A stretch of DNA of 64,000 nucleotides from Methylobacterium cerastii (GCF_022179125.1 NZ_BPQG01000011.1:50339-114338), one strand, 5' to 3'. Positions 18,259 to 27,176 are shown, counted from the stretch's first letter. The notes: generated from the letters alone by a model not told the origin. Numbers and translations: made by a program.

Positions 18259-19770
18259 ATGCGTCTGAGGTTGCGTCTCGATGGTCGGAGGCCGCGGCTT
18301 TGGCAGGCGCAGCTGCTCCGCCGGGTCGCCGGCCTGCCCGGCGTCGAGGCGATCGAGATCGATGCCCGTCCCGGGTCGGACGTATGGCCTGCCAACGCCG
18401 ACCTGCTGTTCTCCCTGGAATCGCTGATCCACCGCCTGCCGCGCTCGGGCGCCTCGGCGCCCGCCGACCTGTCGGCTTGGCCGCAGGCGGGGCGCGCCCG
18501 CCCGGACCTGATCCTCGACCTCTGCGGCGACGTCGAATCCGAGGCGGCCGATGCGATCTGGCGGCTGACCTTCGACGGTTGCGCCGGCGAGGCGGGCCTC
18601 CTCGCCAGCCTGCTGGACGGGCGGGCACCGGGGATCGCATTTTCGGACGGAAGCCGGGTTGTCGCGTCGGGCCGCACCGGCACCGAGCGTCGCGGCGTGA
18701 TGTTGACTTCCTTCGACGACGCGCTGTTCCGCACGGTGTCGCTGCTGTCGGCCGCCGTCGCCGGGCGCCGCGAGCCGAGCCCCATCCGAGCCGACGCCGA
18801 CGCGCCGCCGGCCGAGCTTCCCGCCCGCGAGATCCTGGCGCGGACCGGGCGCATCCTCGCCCACGCGATCGCGCAGCGGCTGTATCACCTTTGCTACCAT
18901 GCCCCGCACTGGCGGGTCGGCTGGCGCCGGCTCGCCGGCGGGCCGGATGTGATCGACCTGCGCCGCCACCCCGACGCCGGCTGGACCACGCTGCCCGACG
19001 ACGGCCGGCGCTTCTACGCCGACCCGTTCCCCCTCGACCATCGCGGCGAGACCTGGCTGTTCGTCGAGGACTACGTTCACGCGCTGGCCAAGGGCATCGT
19101 CTCGGCGGTTCGGGTCGGGTCCGATGGGCCGATCGGCGTGCCGGTGCCGGTGCTGGAGGAGGCGCATCACCTGTCCTACCCGTTCGTCTTCGTGCGCGAC
19201 GGCGAGGCCTGGATGGTGCCCGAGACCGGCAGCGCCGGCACGATCGAGCTCTACCGCGCCACCGCCTTCCCCGGCGGTTGGGTGAAGGAGGCGACGCTGG
19301 TATCCGGAGTGGTGGCCAGCGACGCGACGCTCGTCGAGCACGACGGCCTGTGGTGGATGTTCGCGACGGTCCGCGACGCGCCGCTCGGGGCGGCGCTCGG
19401 CAGCGGCTCTTACTCGGATGCGCTCCACCTCTGGTCGGCCCCGGATTTCCGCGGGCCTTGGACGCCGCACGCACACAACCCGGTGCTGGTGGACGTCGCC
19501 TCGGCGCGTCCGGCCGGACGCATCGTCGCGCGCGGCGGCGCGCTGATCCGGCCGATCCAGGATTGCACCGAGGGCTACGGCCGCGCCCTCGCGCTCGCGC
19601 GGATCGACCGCCTGGACGCCGACGGCTACGCGCAGACGGTCGAGACCCGGCTCACCGCCGGCCCAGCCTGGCCCGGCACGCGCCTCCACACCCTGAACCG
19701 GTCCGCGAGGCTGGAATGCATCGACGGCTCGGCGCGCTCGCCGCGGCTGCGCACGATGCTCGGCCGCTGA
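18259..19770 (+). CDS. Beta-propeller (GH43/invertase-like) protein, glucosamine-inositolphosphorylceramide-transferase N-terminal type
   Basis: This 503-residue protein lacks a signal peptide. Residues 1-200 form an alpha/beta domain reminiscent of formyltransferase-like regions (ARPDLILDLCGD). The rest looks like a five-bladed propeller related to sucrose/arabinan hydrolases, with repeated aromatic blade motifs: RRFYADPFPLDHRGETWLFV, HHLSYPFVFVRDGEAWMVPE, VASDATLVEHDGLWWMFATV and LHLWSAPDFRGPW. Proteins with this fold are called glucosamine inositolphosphorylceramide transferase 1 N-terminal domain proteins, and their bacterial function is unknown. Its placement beside the co-polymerase suggests a role in glycan synthesis. 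The start was set at the ATG at 18259. Upstream in-frame codons are poorly protein-like. Confidence 0.75.
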   Translation: MRLRLRLDGRRPRLWQAQLLRRVAGLPGVEAIEIDARPGSDVWPANADLLFSLESLIHRLPRSGASAPADLSAWPQAGRARPDLILDLCGDVESEAADAIWRLTFDGCAGEAGLLASLLDGRAPGIAFSDGSRVVASGRTGTERRGVMLTSFDDALFRTVSLLSAAVAGRREPSPIRADADAPPAELPAREILARTGRILAHAIAQRLYHLCYHAPHWRVGWRRLAGGPDVIDLRRHPDAGWTTLPDDGRRFYADPFPLDHRGETWLFVEDYVHALAKGIVSAVRVGSDGPIGVPVPVLEEAHHLSYPFVFVRDGEAWMVPETGSAGTIELYRATAFPGGWVKEATLVSGVVASDATLVEHDGLWWMFATVRDAPLGAALGSGSYSDALHLWSAPDFRGPWTPHAHNPVLVDVASARPAGRIVARGGALIRPIQDCTEGYGRALALARIDRLDADGYAQTVETRLTAGPAWPGTRLHTLNRSARLECIDGSARSPRLRTMLGR

Positions 19771-19814
19771 AATCGCAGGAGCCGGCGCCGCCGACCCCTG
19801 GCGCGACGGGGGTC

Positions 19815-19957
19815 GCACCGCTACATGGGTTGTGCGGGGCTGCAGAGTCCGTCAGGAGCACTTTCCCCGGGGCCTTATCGACTCCCCCGGGAGCTGTCCC
19901 TGGCCTCGTCCCTGGACTTGGTCAACACGGCGCCCACCTACACTGTAGGTTTCCCGG
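19815..19957 (+). ncRNA. ssrS: 6S RNA
   Basis: This is the intergenic segment right before 5-formyltetrahydrofolate cyclo-ligase, the standard 6S RNA position in proteobacteria. The ends pair as a long irregular stem: CTACA (19821-19825) with TGTAG (19944-19948), GGGT (19827-19830) with ACCT (19936-19939), and GTGC with GCGC. The centre holds GGGGCCTTATCGACT, resembling the GCCTTAA-type conserved block of 6S RNA, flanked by two G/C-rich arms that would form the open-bubble structure. 6S RNA sequesters the housekeeping RNA polymerase in stationary phase. The exact ends are estimates. Confidence 0.72.
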
Positions 19958-19979
19958 GATCGATCCTCCAACGGCTCAC

Positions 19980-20567
19980 GTGGCTCCGCACTCGACTTCC
20001 TCCGACAAGGCCGCCCTGCGCGGTCAAGCCCTCGCCCGGCGCGACGCCCTCGACCCGGATGCCCGGCGCGCCGGATCGCTCGCGATCGCCGAGCACGTTC
20101 TGGCGGTCGACGGCCTCGCCGACGCCGCCCTCGTCGGCGCGTTCTGGCCGATCCGCAGCGAGGTCGATCCGCGCCCGCTGATCGAGCGGTTCTTCGCCCG
20201 CGGGCAGCGGGTCGCCCTGCCGAAGGTGACGCCGGACGGGCTGGTGTTCCGCGAGTGGCGCGCCGGCGAGGCGTTGGTCGCCGGCCGCTTCGGCCTCAGC
20301 GAACCGCGCGACGACCTGCCGGCCCTCGACCCCACCGCCCTGATCTTGCCGCTGGCGGCCTTCGACCGGCGCGGCCAGCGCATCGGCTACGGCCGCGGCT
20401 ACTACGACCAAGCGATCGCCCGGCTCTCGCGGAACGGGCCGGTGCTCACCGTCGGCATCGCCTTCGCGGTCCAGGAGATCGACCGGGTCCCGGCCGAGCC
20501 GCACGACCGCCCCCTCGACCACCTCGTCACCGAGGCCGGCTTCGTTCCCTTGAGCAAAGACCTCTGA
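19980..20567 (+). CDS. 5-formyltetrahydrofolate cyclo-ligase
   Basis: This 195-residue enzyme converts 5-formyl-THF plus ATP to 5,10-methenyl-THF, recycling a folate side product. The signature is seen near the C-terminal third: LILPLAAFDRRGQRIGYGRGYYD. The N-terminal region KAALRGQALARRDAL also fits. The frame is open far upstream without a stop. The GTG at 19980 was chosen because it gives the normal family length and leaves the 6S RNA outside the coding region. The next gene starts 2 bp downstream. Confidence 0.92.
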   Translation: MAPHSTSSDKAALRGQALARRDALDPDARRAGSLAIAEHVLAVDGLADAALVGAFWPIRSEVDPRPLIERFFARGQRVALPKVTPDGLVFREWRAGEALVAGRFGLSEPRDDLPALDPTALILPLAAFDRRGQRIGYGRGYYDQAIARLSRNGPVLTVGIAFAVQEIDRVPAEPHDRPLDHLVTEAGFVPLSKDL

Positions 20568-20569
20568 CG

Positions 20570-21388
20570 ATGCGCCTTCTCTTCCTCGGCGACGTGGTCG
20601 GGCGCCCCGGCCGGAAGGCCGTCACCGACCGGCTTCCGTCCCTTCGAGAGCGCTGGCGGCTCGATTGCGTCGTCGTCAACGGCGAGAATGCGGCCGGCGG
20701 GTTCGGCATCACCGAATCGATCTGCGACGAAATTCTCGGGGCCGGCGCCGACGCGGTGACGCTCGGCAACCACTCCTTCGACCAGCGCGAGGCCTTGGTC
20801 TTCATCGCCCGGCAGCCCAAGCTCGTGCGGCCGGCGAACTACCCGCCCGGCACGCCGGGCCGCGGCGCGACCATCGTCGAGACCCGCGCCGGCGCCCGCA
20901 TCCTCGTCGTCAACGTGATGGGGCGGCTGTTCATCGACGCGCTCGACGACCCCTTCGCCGCAGTCGAACGCGAGTTGTCCGCCTGCCCGCTCGGCGAGGC
21001 CGCCGACGCCGTGATCGTCGACGTGCATGCCGAGGCCACGAGCGAGAAGCAGGCCTTCGGCGTGTTCCTCGACGGCCGCGCCAGCCTCGTCGTCGGCACC
21101 CACACCCACGTGCCCACCGGCGACCACCGCATCCTTCCCGGCGGCACGGCCTACCTGACGGATGCCGGGATGTGCGGCGACTACGATTCGGTGCTCGGCA
21201 TGCAGAAGGAGGAGCCGCTGCGCCGCTTCCTGCAGAAGACGCCGGGCGCCCGCCTGGAGACGGCGCAAGGGGAGGGGACGCTCTGCGGCATCGCCGTGGA
21301 GACCAACGCCGCCGGCCTCTCCGTGCGGGTCTCGGCCGTGCGCCTCGGGCCTCACCTTGAGGAAACCTGGCCTCGGGACTGGGATTAG
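20570..21388 (+). CDS. YmdB/TIGR00282-family metallophosphoesterase
   Basis: This 272-residue protein has the binuclear metal motifs of the YmdB family: FLGDVVGRPGR at the N terminus, NGENAAGGFGIT, TLGNHSFDQ, DVHAEATSEK and GTHTHVPTGD. Bacillus YmdB hydrolyses 2',3'-cyclic nucleotides and affects multicellular behaviour. The alphaproteobacterial role is not established. The ATG at 20570 comes 2 bp after the cyclo-ligase stop, so the two are co-transcribed. An open frame extends upstream, but it is just the shadow of the cyclo-ligase gene. Confidence 0.92.
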   Translation: MRLLFLGDVVGRPGRKAVTDRLPSLRERWRLDCVVVNGENAAGGFGITESICDEILGAGADAVTLGNHSFDQREALVFIARQPKLVRPANYPPGTPGRGATIVETRAGARILVVNVMGRLFIDALDDPFAAVERELSACPLGEAADAVIVDVHAEATSEKQAFGVFLDGRASLVVGTHTHVPTGDHRILPGGTAYLTDAGMCGDYDSVLGMQKEEPLRRFLQKTPGARLETAQGEGTLCGIAVETNAAGLSVRVSAVRLGPHLEETWPRDWD

Positions 21389-21543
21389 CGGCTTCGAACG
21401 CCGGGAACGACAGTCGCGCGGCTTGATCGCACCGGAGGCTGACGCCACAGTGCCGGCCTGTTCGATCGAGGCCGCCGATCATCTTCGGGAGACGGCCTCG
21501 CGCCACCTTTCCCCTCGCGTCACCTGCCGAAGAGTCGCGACCG

Positions 21544-22548
21544 ATGGCCGCCCGTTCCGACACCGCGTTTCCCGCCGCCCCAAGGGCGGAGGGGCCGACC
21601 ACGAGGCCGATCGCGAAGCCGGGCATCTACCTGGTCCGGATGCTGGTCTTCCTGATTCTGGTCGGCTTCCTCGCCTTCATCCTGTTCCGGCAGATCACCC
21701 CCGCCTTCCAGGCCAACCCGGGCCTGAACGGACTGATCCTCGGCGTGCTGCTGATCGCGGTGCTGCTCGCCTTCGGGCAGGTGATCCGGCTCTACCGCGA
21801 GGCGTCCTACGTCAACGCCGTCGCGTCCGGCGAGGCGGCCAAGCGCCCGCCGAGCCTCGTCGTCCCGCTGGTGCCGGCGATCCAGGCCCGGCGCGAAGGC
21901 GCGACGCTTCCCGGCGTCCGCCCGTTCCTCGACACCGTCGCCGCGCGCCTCGACGAGGGCCGGGACATCCTGCGCTACATCGCCGGCATCCTGATCCTGC
22001 TCGGTTTGCTCGGCACGTTCTGGGGCCTGATCGACACGCTCTCCGCGGTCGGCTCGGTGATCAAGTCGATGCGCGGCGGCGGCGAAGCCAGCGTGATGTT
22101 CGACGAGCTGAAGAACGGGCTCGCCGTCCCCTTGAGCGGCATCGGGCTGGCGTTCTCGGCGTCGCTGTTCGGCCTGGCGAGCTCGCTGATCACCGGCTTC
22201 CTCGACCTGCAGGCGGGGCAGGCCCACGCCCGCTTCCACAACGAGCTGGAGGATTGGCTGGTCTCGGGCGAGGGGGCGGCCGCACCCGCCCTCGTCCAGG
22301 CGCACCAGGAACCAGCGGCGGCCGAGGCGCTGAAGGAAGCGGTCGAGCGGCTCACCGCCGTCGTCTCGGAAGGCGCGAACGGGCGCGCGGCGACCCAGGC
22401 GATGACCAACCTCGCCGAGGGCATCCAGGGCCTCGTCCAGCACATGCGCGCGGAGCAGCAGATGATCCGCGACTGGGTCGAGGCCCAGGCCGGCCGCGAG
22501 CGCGAGATGAAGCAGGTGCTCGACCGGCTCGGACGCGAGCGGGCCTGA
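21544..22548 (+). CDS. MotA/TolQ/ExbB-type proton-channel family membrane protein
   Basis: This 334-residue protein has two N-terminal membrane helices (about 33-50 and 60-80) and two later ones (about 140-160 and 195-220). The core includes the ExbB/MotA-like block ILILLGLLGTFWGLIDTL and the segment GLAVPLSGIGLAFSASLFGLASSLITGF. A C-terminal helical tail (about 250-334) is rich in Ala, Glu and Gln. It overlaps the OmpA-family gene by one base in TGATG, so the two form a coupled pair that probably makes a cell-wall-bound ion-driven stator. No flagellar, Tol or TonB genes are near. The driven process is unknown. Confidence 0.85.
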   Translation: MAARSDTAFPAAPRAEGPTTRPIAKPGIYLVRMLVFLILVGFLAFILFRQITPAFQANPGLNGLILGVLLIAVLLAFGQVIRLYREASYVNAVASGEAAKRPPSLVVPLVPAIQARREGATLPGVRPFLDTVAARLDEGRDILRYIAGILILLGLLGTFWGLIDTLSAVGSVIKSMRGGGEASVMFDELKNGLAVPLSGIGLAFSASLFGLASSLITGFLDLQAGQAHARFHNELEDWLVSGEGAAAPALVQAHQEPAAAEALKEAVERLTAVVSEGANGRAATQAMTNLAEGIQGLVQHMRAEQQMIRDWVEAQAGREREMKQVLDRLGRERA

Positions 22549-23561
22549 TGGCCTCTCGTCTCGTCCGCCGCGACCGCAGCGTCAACGTCTGGCCGGGCTA
22601 CGTCGACGCGCTGGCGACGCTGCTGCTGTCGGTGGTGTTCCTGCTGACGATCTTCGTCGTCGGCCAGTTCTTCCTGTCGCAGGAACTGACCGGGCGCGAC
22701 ACCGTGCTGGCCAAGCTCAACCGCCAGATCGTCGACCTCACCGACCTCCTGGCGCTGGAGCGCTCGAACCGGCGCGGCCAGGAGGAGACGGCGCAGGCGT
22801 TGCGTAACACCCTGCTCGCCGCCGAGGCCGAGCGCGACCGTGCCCGCGCCGACGCCGCTGCATCCGCCGCGCATCGCGGCCAGGCGGGCGACCTCGACAA
22901 GCAGCTACAGGCCGAGCGGAGCGCCGCCGGCCGGGCGCAGTCGCAGATCGACATGCTCAACGACCAGATCGGCGCGATGCGGCGCCAGCTCGCAGCCCTG
23001 GAGGATGCGCTGGCAGCCTCGGAAAGCCGGGACCGCGAGAGCCAAGCCCGGATCGCCGACCTCGGCAGCCGGCTGAACGTCGCGCTCGCGCAGAAGGTGC
23101 AGGAGCTCGCGCGCTACCGCTCGGACTTCTTCGGGCGCCTGCGCCAGATCCTCGGCAACCGCACCGACATCCGCGTCGTCGGCGACCGCTTCGTGCTGCA
23201 ATCCGAGGTGCTGTTCCCGGCGGGCTCCGCCTCGCTCAAGCCGGAGGCCAGCCCGGAGCTCGATCGGATCGCCGGGGCGATCCTCGACCTCGCCAAGCAG
23301 ATCCCCTCCGACCTGCCCTGGGTCCTGCGCATCGACGGCCACACCGATGCGCGGCCCATCGCGAGTGCGCAATTCCCCTCGAATTGGTCGCTCTCGGCCG
23401 CGCGCGCCATCGCCGTGGTCCAGTACCTCGCCAGCAAGGGGCTGCCGCCGCAGCGGCTGCTCGCCGGCGCCTTCGGCGAGTTCCAGCCGCTCGATGCCGG
23501 CACAACCGAGGAAGCTTACGCCAAGAACCGGCGCATCGAGATGAAGCTGACCGAGCGCTGA
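22548..23561 (+). CDS. MotB-like OmpA-domain peptidoglycan-binding protein
   Basis: This 337-residue protein has one N-terminal membrane helix with an acidic residue at the cytoplasmic edge (VWPGYVDALATLLLSVVFLL), matching the position of the proton-carrying Asp of MotB. A long coiled coil follows (about 50-180), then a C-terminal OmpA-like domain with the peptidoglycan-contact region LRIDGHTDARPI, the helix NWSLSAARAIAVVQYL and the ending NRRIEMKL. It should partner the preceding MotA/ExbB-like channel and anchor it to the wall. It starts within the stop of that gene. Confidence 0.88.
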   Translation: MASRLVRRDRSVNVWPGYVDALATLLLSVVFLLTIFVVGQFFLSQELTGRDTVLAKLNRQIVDLTDLLALERSNRRGQEETAQALRNTLLAAEAERDRARADAAASAAHRGQAGDLDKQLQAERSAAGRAQSQIDMLNDQIGAMRRQLAALEDALAASESRDRESQARIADLGSRLNVALAQKVQELARYRSDFFGRLRQILGNRTDIRVVGDRFVLQSEVLFPAGSASLKPEASPELDRIAGAILDLAKQIPSDLPWVLRIDGHTDARPIASAQFPSNWSLSAARAIAVVQYLASKGLPPQRLLAGAFGEFQPLDAGTTEEAYAKNRRIEMKLTER

Positions 23562-23568
23562 CGGTCGC

Positions 23569-24591
23569 TCAGCCCTCGGCGAACGCGCTCGGAGAGGCGA
23601 ATAGCCCCGGCACGCCACCGGTCATCAGGAACAGGACCGCATCGCCCGGCCGGTAGTGACCCGCCCGGATGTCGTGCAGCAGCCCGGCGAAGGCCTTGCC
23701 GCTGTAGACCGGATCGAGCAGCACGCCTTCGGTGCGTGCGATCAGCCGGACGGCCTCGCGCATCGCGTCGGTCGGGATGCCGTAGCCCGGACCGCGATGG
23801 CTGCCATCGACCACGACGTCGGACGGGTCCAGCGTCGCGCCGGGCTTGAGCAGCGCCAGGGTTGCGTTGGCCTTGGCCAGCGTCTCGGCCTCGGCCTGCC
23901 CCTGCGTCGCCAGCACAGCATAGGATTTCGCAAGCTTCGGGTCGCGCCCCATCGCGAATAGCCCGGCGGCGAGGCCGGCATGGGTCCCCGCGCTGCCGTT
24001 GGCGGTGATGATGTGGGCGAAGGTGACACCCATCGCCTCGGATTGCGCGACGATCTCCTCGGCGCACGCCGCGTAGCCAAGGCTGCCGACCGCGCTCGAT
24101 CCACCCGACGGGAACACCTGGACGCGCCGGCCCTCTGCCCGCAACGCAGCGGCGCGAGCCTCGGCTGCCGCCAGGGAATCGGCGTCGCCGGCCAACTCGT
24201 GGACGCTGGCGCCGAACAGGTCGTCGAGGAAGCGGTTGCCGTTGCCGGTGTAGTCCGGGTCGGTCCGTGGGACGGTGCGCGTGAGGAAAAGCTCGCAGGC
24301 GAAGTTTTCACGCGCGGCCGCCGCGGCCGTCAGGCGCGCATGGTTGGATTGCAGAGCGCCGACCGTGATGACGGTGTCGGCGCCATCGGAGCGCGCGGCC
24401 CCCAGCAGGAACTCGAGCTTCCTGAGTTTGTTGCCGCCCCCGCCGACATACGCGATGTCGTCGCGCTTCATGAAGAGGCGGACGCCGTTCAGCGCCGCGC
24501 CGAGGGCCGACGAGAGCCCGTTGAGCGGCTGGATCGGCGTCGGATGCGGGACCAGCGCAAGGCGCGGGAAGCGGTCGAGGTCGAGGCTCAT
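23569..24591 (-). CDS. D-cysteine desulfhydrase / ACC-deaminase family PLP enzyme
   Basis: This 340-residue fold-type II PLP enzyme has the lysine in GGGGNKLRKLEF (near residue 55), the cofactor-associated VITVGALQSNHARLTAAAA and FPSGGSSAVGSLGYAACAEE, and the C-terminal LDPVYSGKAFAGL. These are hallmarks of the D-cysteine desulfhydrase group, which releases sulfide, pyruvate and ammonia from D-cysteine. True ACC deaminases differ at a few active-site positions that I cannot settle by eye. It is a single gene, convergent with the OmpA-family gene 7 bp away. Confidence 0.88.
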   Translation of the reverse strand: MSLDLDRFPRLALVPHPTPIQPLNGLSSALGAALNGVRLFMKRDDIAYVGGGGNKLRKLEFLLGAARSDGADTVITVGALQSNHARLTAAAAARENFACELFLTRTVPRTDPDYTGNGNRFLDDLFGASVHELAGDADSLAAAEARAAALRAEGRRVQVFPSGGSSAVGSLGYAACAEEIVAQSEAMGVTFAHIITANGSAGTHAGLAAGLFAMGRDPKLAKSYAVLATQGQAEAETLAKANATLALLKPGATLDPSDVVVDGSHRGPGYGIPTDAMREAVRLIARTEGVLLDPVYSGKAFAGLLHDIRAGHYRPGDAVLFLMTGGVPGLFASPSAFAEG

Positions 24592-24675
24592 GCCATCGAT
24601 CTAGCGCATCGCGTCGCCGCGACGAACCGGGAAAGCCCCCGGGGCGAACGCTCGAAGGGCGCCTCGGCGAAGGCG

Positions 24676-26520
24676 CTACTCGCCGGCTGAGACGCTCACC
24701 CCGCGCACCCGCGGCTCCTTGCCCCGCGCAGTCTCGTCGAGCGCGTCGGTGAACTGAAGCGCGGCGAGCTGCGCGTAGAGCGCGCCCTGGGCGAGCAGGC
24801 TCTCGTGGGTGCCTTCCTCGACGATGCGGCCCTCGTCGAGGACGAGGATGCGGTCGGCGGCGCGGATGGTGGCGAGGCGGTGGGCGATGACCAGGGTCGT
24901 GCGCCCGCGCATCAGCCCGTCCAGCGCCGACTGCACCGCGCGCTCGCTCTCGGCGTCCAGCGCCGAGGTCGCCTCGTCGAGGAGCAGGATCGGCGCATCC
25001 TTGAGGATCGCGCGGGCGATGGCGACGCGCTGGCGCTGGCCACCGGACAGCGTCACGCCGCGCTCGCCCACCGGTGTGCCGTAGCCCTGGGGCAGGGCGC
25101 GGATGAAGCCGTCGGCATGCGCCAGCTCGGCGGCGCGCTGCACCTCTGCGTCGCTCGCATGCGGGCGGCCGTAGCGGATGTTCTCGGCGACCGAGCCCGA
25201 GAACACCGTGGGGTCCTGCGGCACCAGCGACATGCGGGCGCGCAGGGCCTCCGGGTCGACGCGGGCGATGTCGACGCCATCCACCAGCACCCGACCGGAT
25301 TGCGGATCGTAGAAGCGCAACAGCAGCTGCAGCACCGTGCTCTTGCCGGCCCCCGAAGGACCGACGATAGCGATGCGCTCGCCCGGCGCCGCAGCGAAGG
25401 CGAAGCCGTCGAGGGCCGCGGTGGTGTCGCGGGTCGGGTAGGCGAAGCGCACCGCCTCGAAGGTGACGGCGCCGCGGGCCGGCACCGGCATCGGCACCGG
25501 GTCGGCCGGCGGCTTGATCGCCGGCACGGCGGCCAGGATCTCGCCGAGGCGTTCGGCAGCACCCGCGGCTTGGGCGAGCTCGCCGTAGACCTCCGAGAGC
25601 TGGCCGAGCGCGCTCGCGCCGAACACCGCGTACAGCACGAACTGCGACAGCTGCCCGGCGCTCATGGTGTGGGCGAGCACCCCTTGGGCCCCGTACCACA
25701 TCACCCCGACGACGGAGGCCGAGATCAGGAAGATCGCAACGCCCGTGAGCAGCGCGCGGGCGCGGATCGATTCGCCGGCCGCGGAGTAGGCGTTCTCGGA
25801 GGCCTGGGCGAAGCGGTCGGCGGTGGCCGCGCCCATCCCGAAGGCCTGCATCGTGCGCACCGCGCCGACGGCCTCGGCGGCGTAGGCCGAGGCGTCGGCG
25901 AGGCGGTCCTGGGCGGCGCGCGAGCGGCGGCGTACGCCGCGGCCGGAGACGATCAGCGGGAACACGATCAGCGGGATCGCCACCAGCACCAGCACCGAGA
26001 GCCGCGGGCTGGTGATCACCATCATCGCGACGGCGCCGACGAACAGGAACAGGTTGCGCAGCAGGATCGAGATCGAGACGCCGAACACCGCCTTGACCTG
26101 CGTCGCGTCGGCGGTGAGCCGCGAGACGATCTCGCCGGACTGCGTCTTGTCGAAGAAGGCCGGGTCGAGGAGCGTCAGCTGCCGGAACACGGCGCTGCGG
26201 AGGTTCGCCACCACCCGCTCGCCCAGGGTCACCACGGTGTAGTACCGGGCGGCGCTCGACAGGGCGAGCACCGCGACGACGCCGAGCAGCGCCAGGAAGT
26301 AGGCGTTGATCATGCTCTCGCCCTCGGGCGAGAAACCGTGGTCGATCACCCGGCGCATGGCGATCGGCACCGTCAGCGTCGCGCCGGACGCCGCCAGCAG
26401 CGACAGGAAGGCGGCGACGATCCGCCCGCGATAGGCCGCCGCGAAGGGGATCAGCGGCCGGAGCGAACTTAACGGCGCCTTGTCGCGACCCTCGGCGGGC
26501 GGGTTCTTCTTGCGGGCCAT
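24676..26520 (-). CDS. MsbA-like ABC transporter, fused permease and ATPase
   Basis: This half-transporter of 614 residues has six membrane helices (about 25-310) and a C-terminal nucleotide-binding domain. It contains Walker [10 protein letters not shown], the signature LSGGQRQR, Walker [13 protein letters not shown] and the H-loop IAHRLAT. It should work as a homodimer exporting a lipid, peptide or drug. The region upstream of the ATP domain ([25 protein letters not shown]) is typical of the MsbA/LmrA group found beside L31 in alphaproteobacteria. The start is at the second of two adjacent ATGs. The substrate is unknown. Confidence 0.93.
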   Translation of the reverse strand: MARKKNPPAEGRDKAPLSSLRPLIPFAAAYRGRIVAAFLSLLAASGATLTVPIAMRRVIDHGFSPEGESMINAYFLALLGVVAVLALSSAARYYTVVTLGERVVANLRSAVFRQLTLLDPAFFDKTQSGEIVSRLTADATQVKAVFGVSISILLRNLFLFVGAVAMMVITSPRLSVLVLVAIPLIVFPLIVSGRGVRRRSRAAQDRLADASAYAAEAVGAVRTMQAFGMGAATADRFAQASENAYSAAGESIRARALLTGVAIFLISASVVGVMWYGAQGVLAHTMSAGQLSQFVLYAVFGASALGQLSEVYGELAQAAGAAERLGEILAAVPAIKPPADPVPMPVPARGAVTFEAVRFAYPTRDTTAALDGFAFAAAPGERIAIVGPSGAGKSTVLQLLLRFYDPQSGRVLVDGVDIARVDPEALRARMSLVPQDPTVFSGSVAENIRYGRPHASDAEVQRAAELAHADGFIRALPQGYGTPVGERGVTLSGGQRQRVAIARAILKDAPILLLDEATSALDAESERAVQSALDGLMRGRTTLVIAHRLATIRAADRILVLDEGRIVEEGTHESLLAQGALYAQLAALQFTDALDETARGKEPRVRGVSVSAGE

Positions 26521-26780
26521 CACGCCTCTGGTGTTTCGTCCCTCGTCCGCGCCACAAGCGTGCTTGTGAGCGGTCGGAGCCTGCGGTATACGCGCGCCTT
26601 CTTCCGATTGCGCGTGTGCAATGGCCGCGGGCCGCCAAGACGGGCCGTCGGCATCGCATGAGCGGTTCGCACGAACGTGAGGTTCGTGGCAACGGCCCGA
26701 TCACAGAGTTTCAACCCACGGATCTTACGGGCGCGCCCTCCGCGCTCCCGGAGTTCGTGCACCGTCGAGGACGACACGTC

Positions 26781-27077
26781 ATGGCAAAGAGCCCGGCCGT
26801 AAAGGCCCAAACGAATTCCGCCCCCGCGCCCATCGTCAAAGAGAAGAGGACCGGCGCGACGGTGCACCCCGAGTACCACTTCATCAAGGTCGTGATGACC
26901 GACGGCACCGAGTACCGGACGCGCTCGACCTACGGCAAGGACGGCGACACCCTGAACCTCGACATCGATCCGCTGACGCACCCGGCCTGGACCGGCGGCG
27001 AGCAGAAGATGCTCGATCGCGGCGGCCGCGTCTCGCGCTTCACCTCGCGCTTCGGCAACCTCGTCGGCCGCAAGTAG
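26781..27077 (+). CDS. rpmE: 50S ribosomal protein L31
   Basis: The 98-residue product contains the full L31 sequence from [15 protein letters not shown] to the end, including [24 protein letters not shown] and [12 protein letters not shown]. It lacks the CxxC zinc motif, so it is the zinc-free type. About 28 residues rich in Lys, Ala and Pro precede the usual start of L31. GAGGA lies before the ATG at 26781. A frame open upstream to 26616 is not conserved-looking. A strong terminator follows. Confidence 0.93.
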   Translation: MAKSPAVKAQTNSAPAPIVKEKRTGATVHPEYHFIKVVMTDGTEYRTRSTYGKDGDTLNLDIDPLTHPAWTGGEQKMLDRGGRVSRFTSRFGNLVGRK

Positions 27078-27126
27078 TCGGCCGCAAGTAGTCATCGAAT
27101 GCCCGGCCTCGCGCCGGGCGCAAACG

Positions 27127-27157
27127 AAAAGGGCGGCACCGCGGTGCCGCCCTTTTT
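27127..27157. terminator. Bidirectional rho-independent terminator between rpmE and rcdA
   Basis: AAGGGCGGCACC (27129-27140) pairs perfectly with GGTGCCGCCCTT (27143-27154) around a 2-base GC centre. A T-run follows on the + strand and an A-run precedes the stem, giving a T-run on the minus strand. It should end both convergent genes. Confidence 0.88.
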
Positions 27158-27176
27158 GCGTTCCGGCCCGAGCCGG

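Noticed and set aside
21544-23561. Zorya-type anti-phage defence (ZorA/ZorB)
   Set aside because: The pair resembles ZorAB in general, but no ZorC, ZorD or ZorE helicase/nuclease gene is present and the channel lacks a very long tail. A stator of unknown role is the safer call.
21544-23561. Flagellar motA/motB
   Set aside because: The proteins lack close MotA/MotB signature text beyond the general channel and OmpA patterns, and no flagellar gene is nearby.
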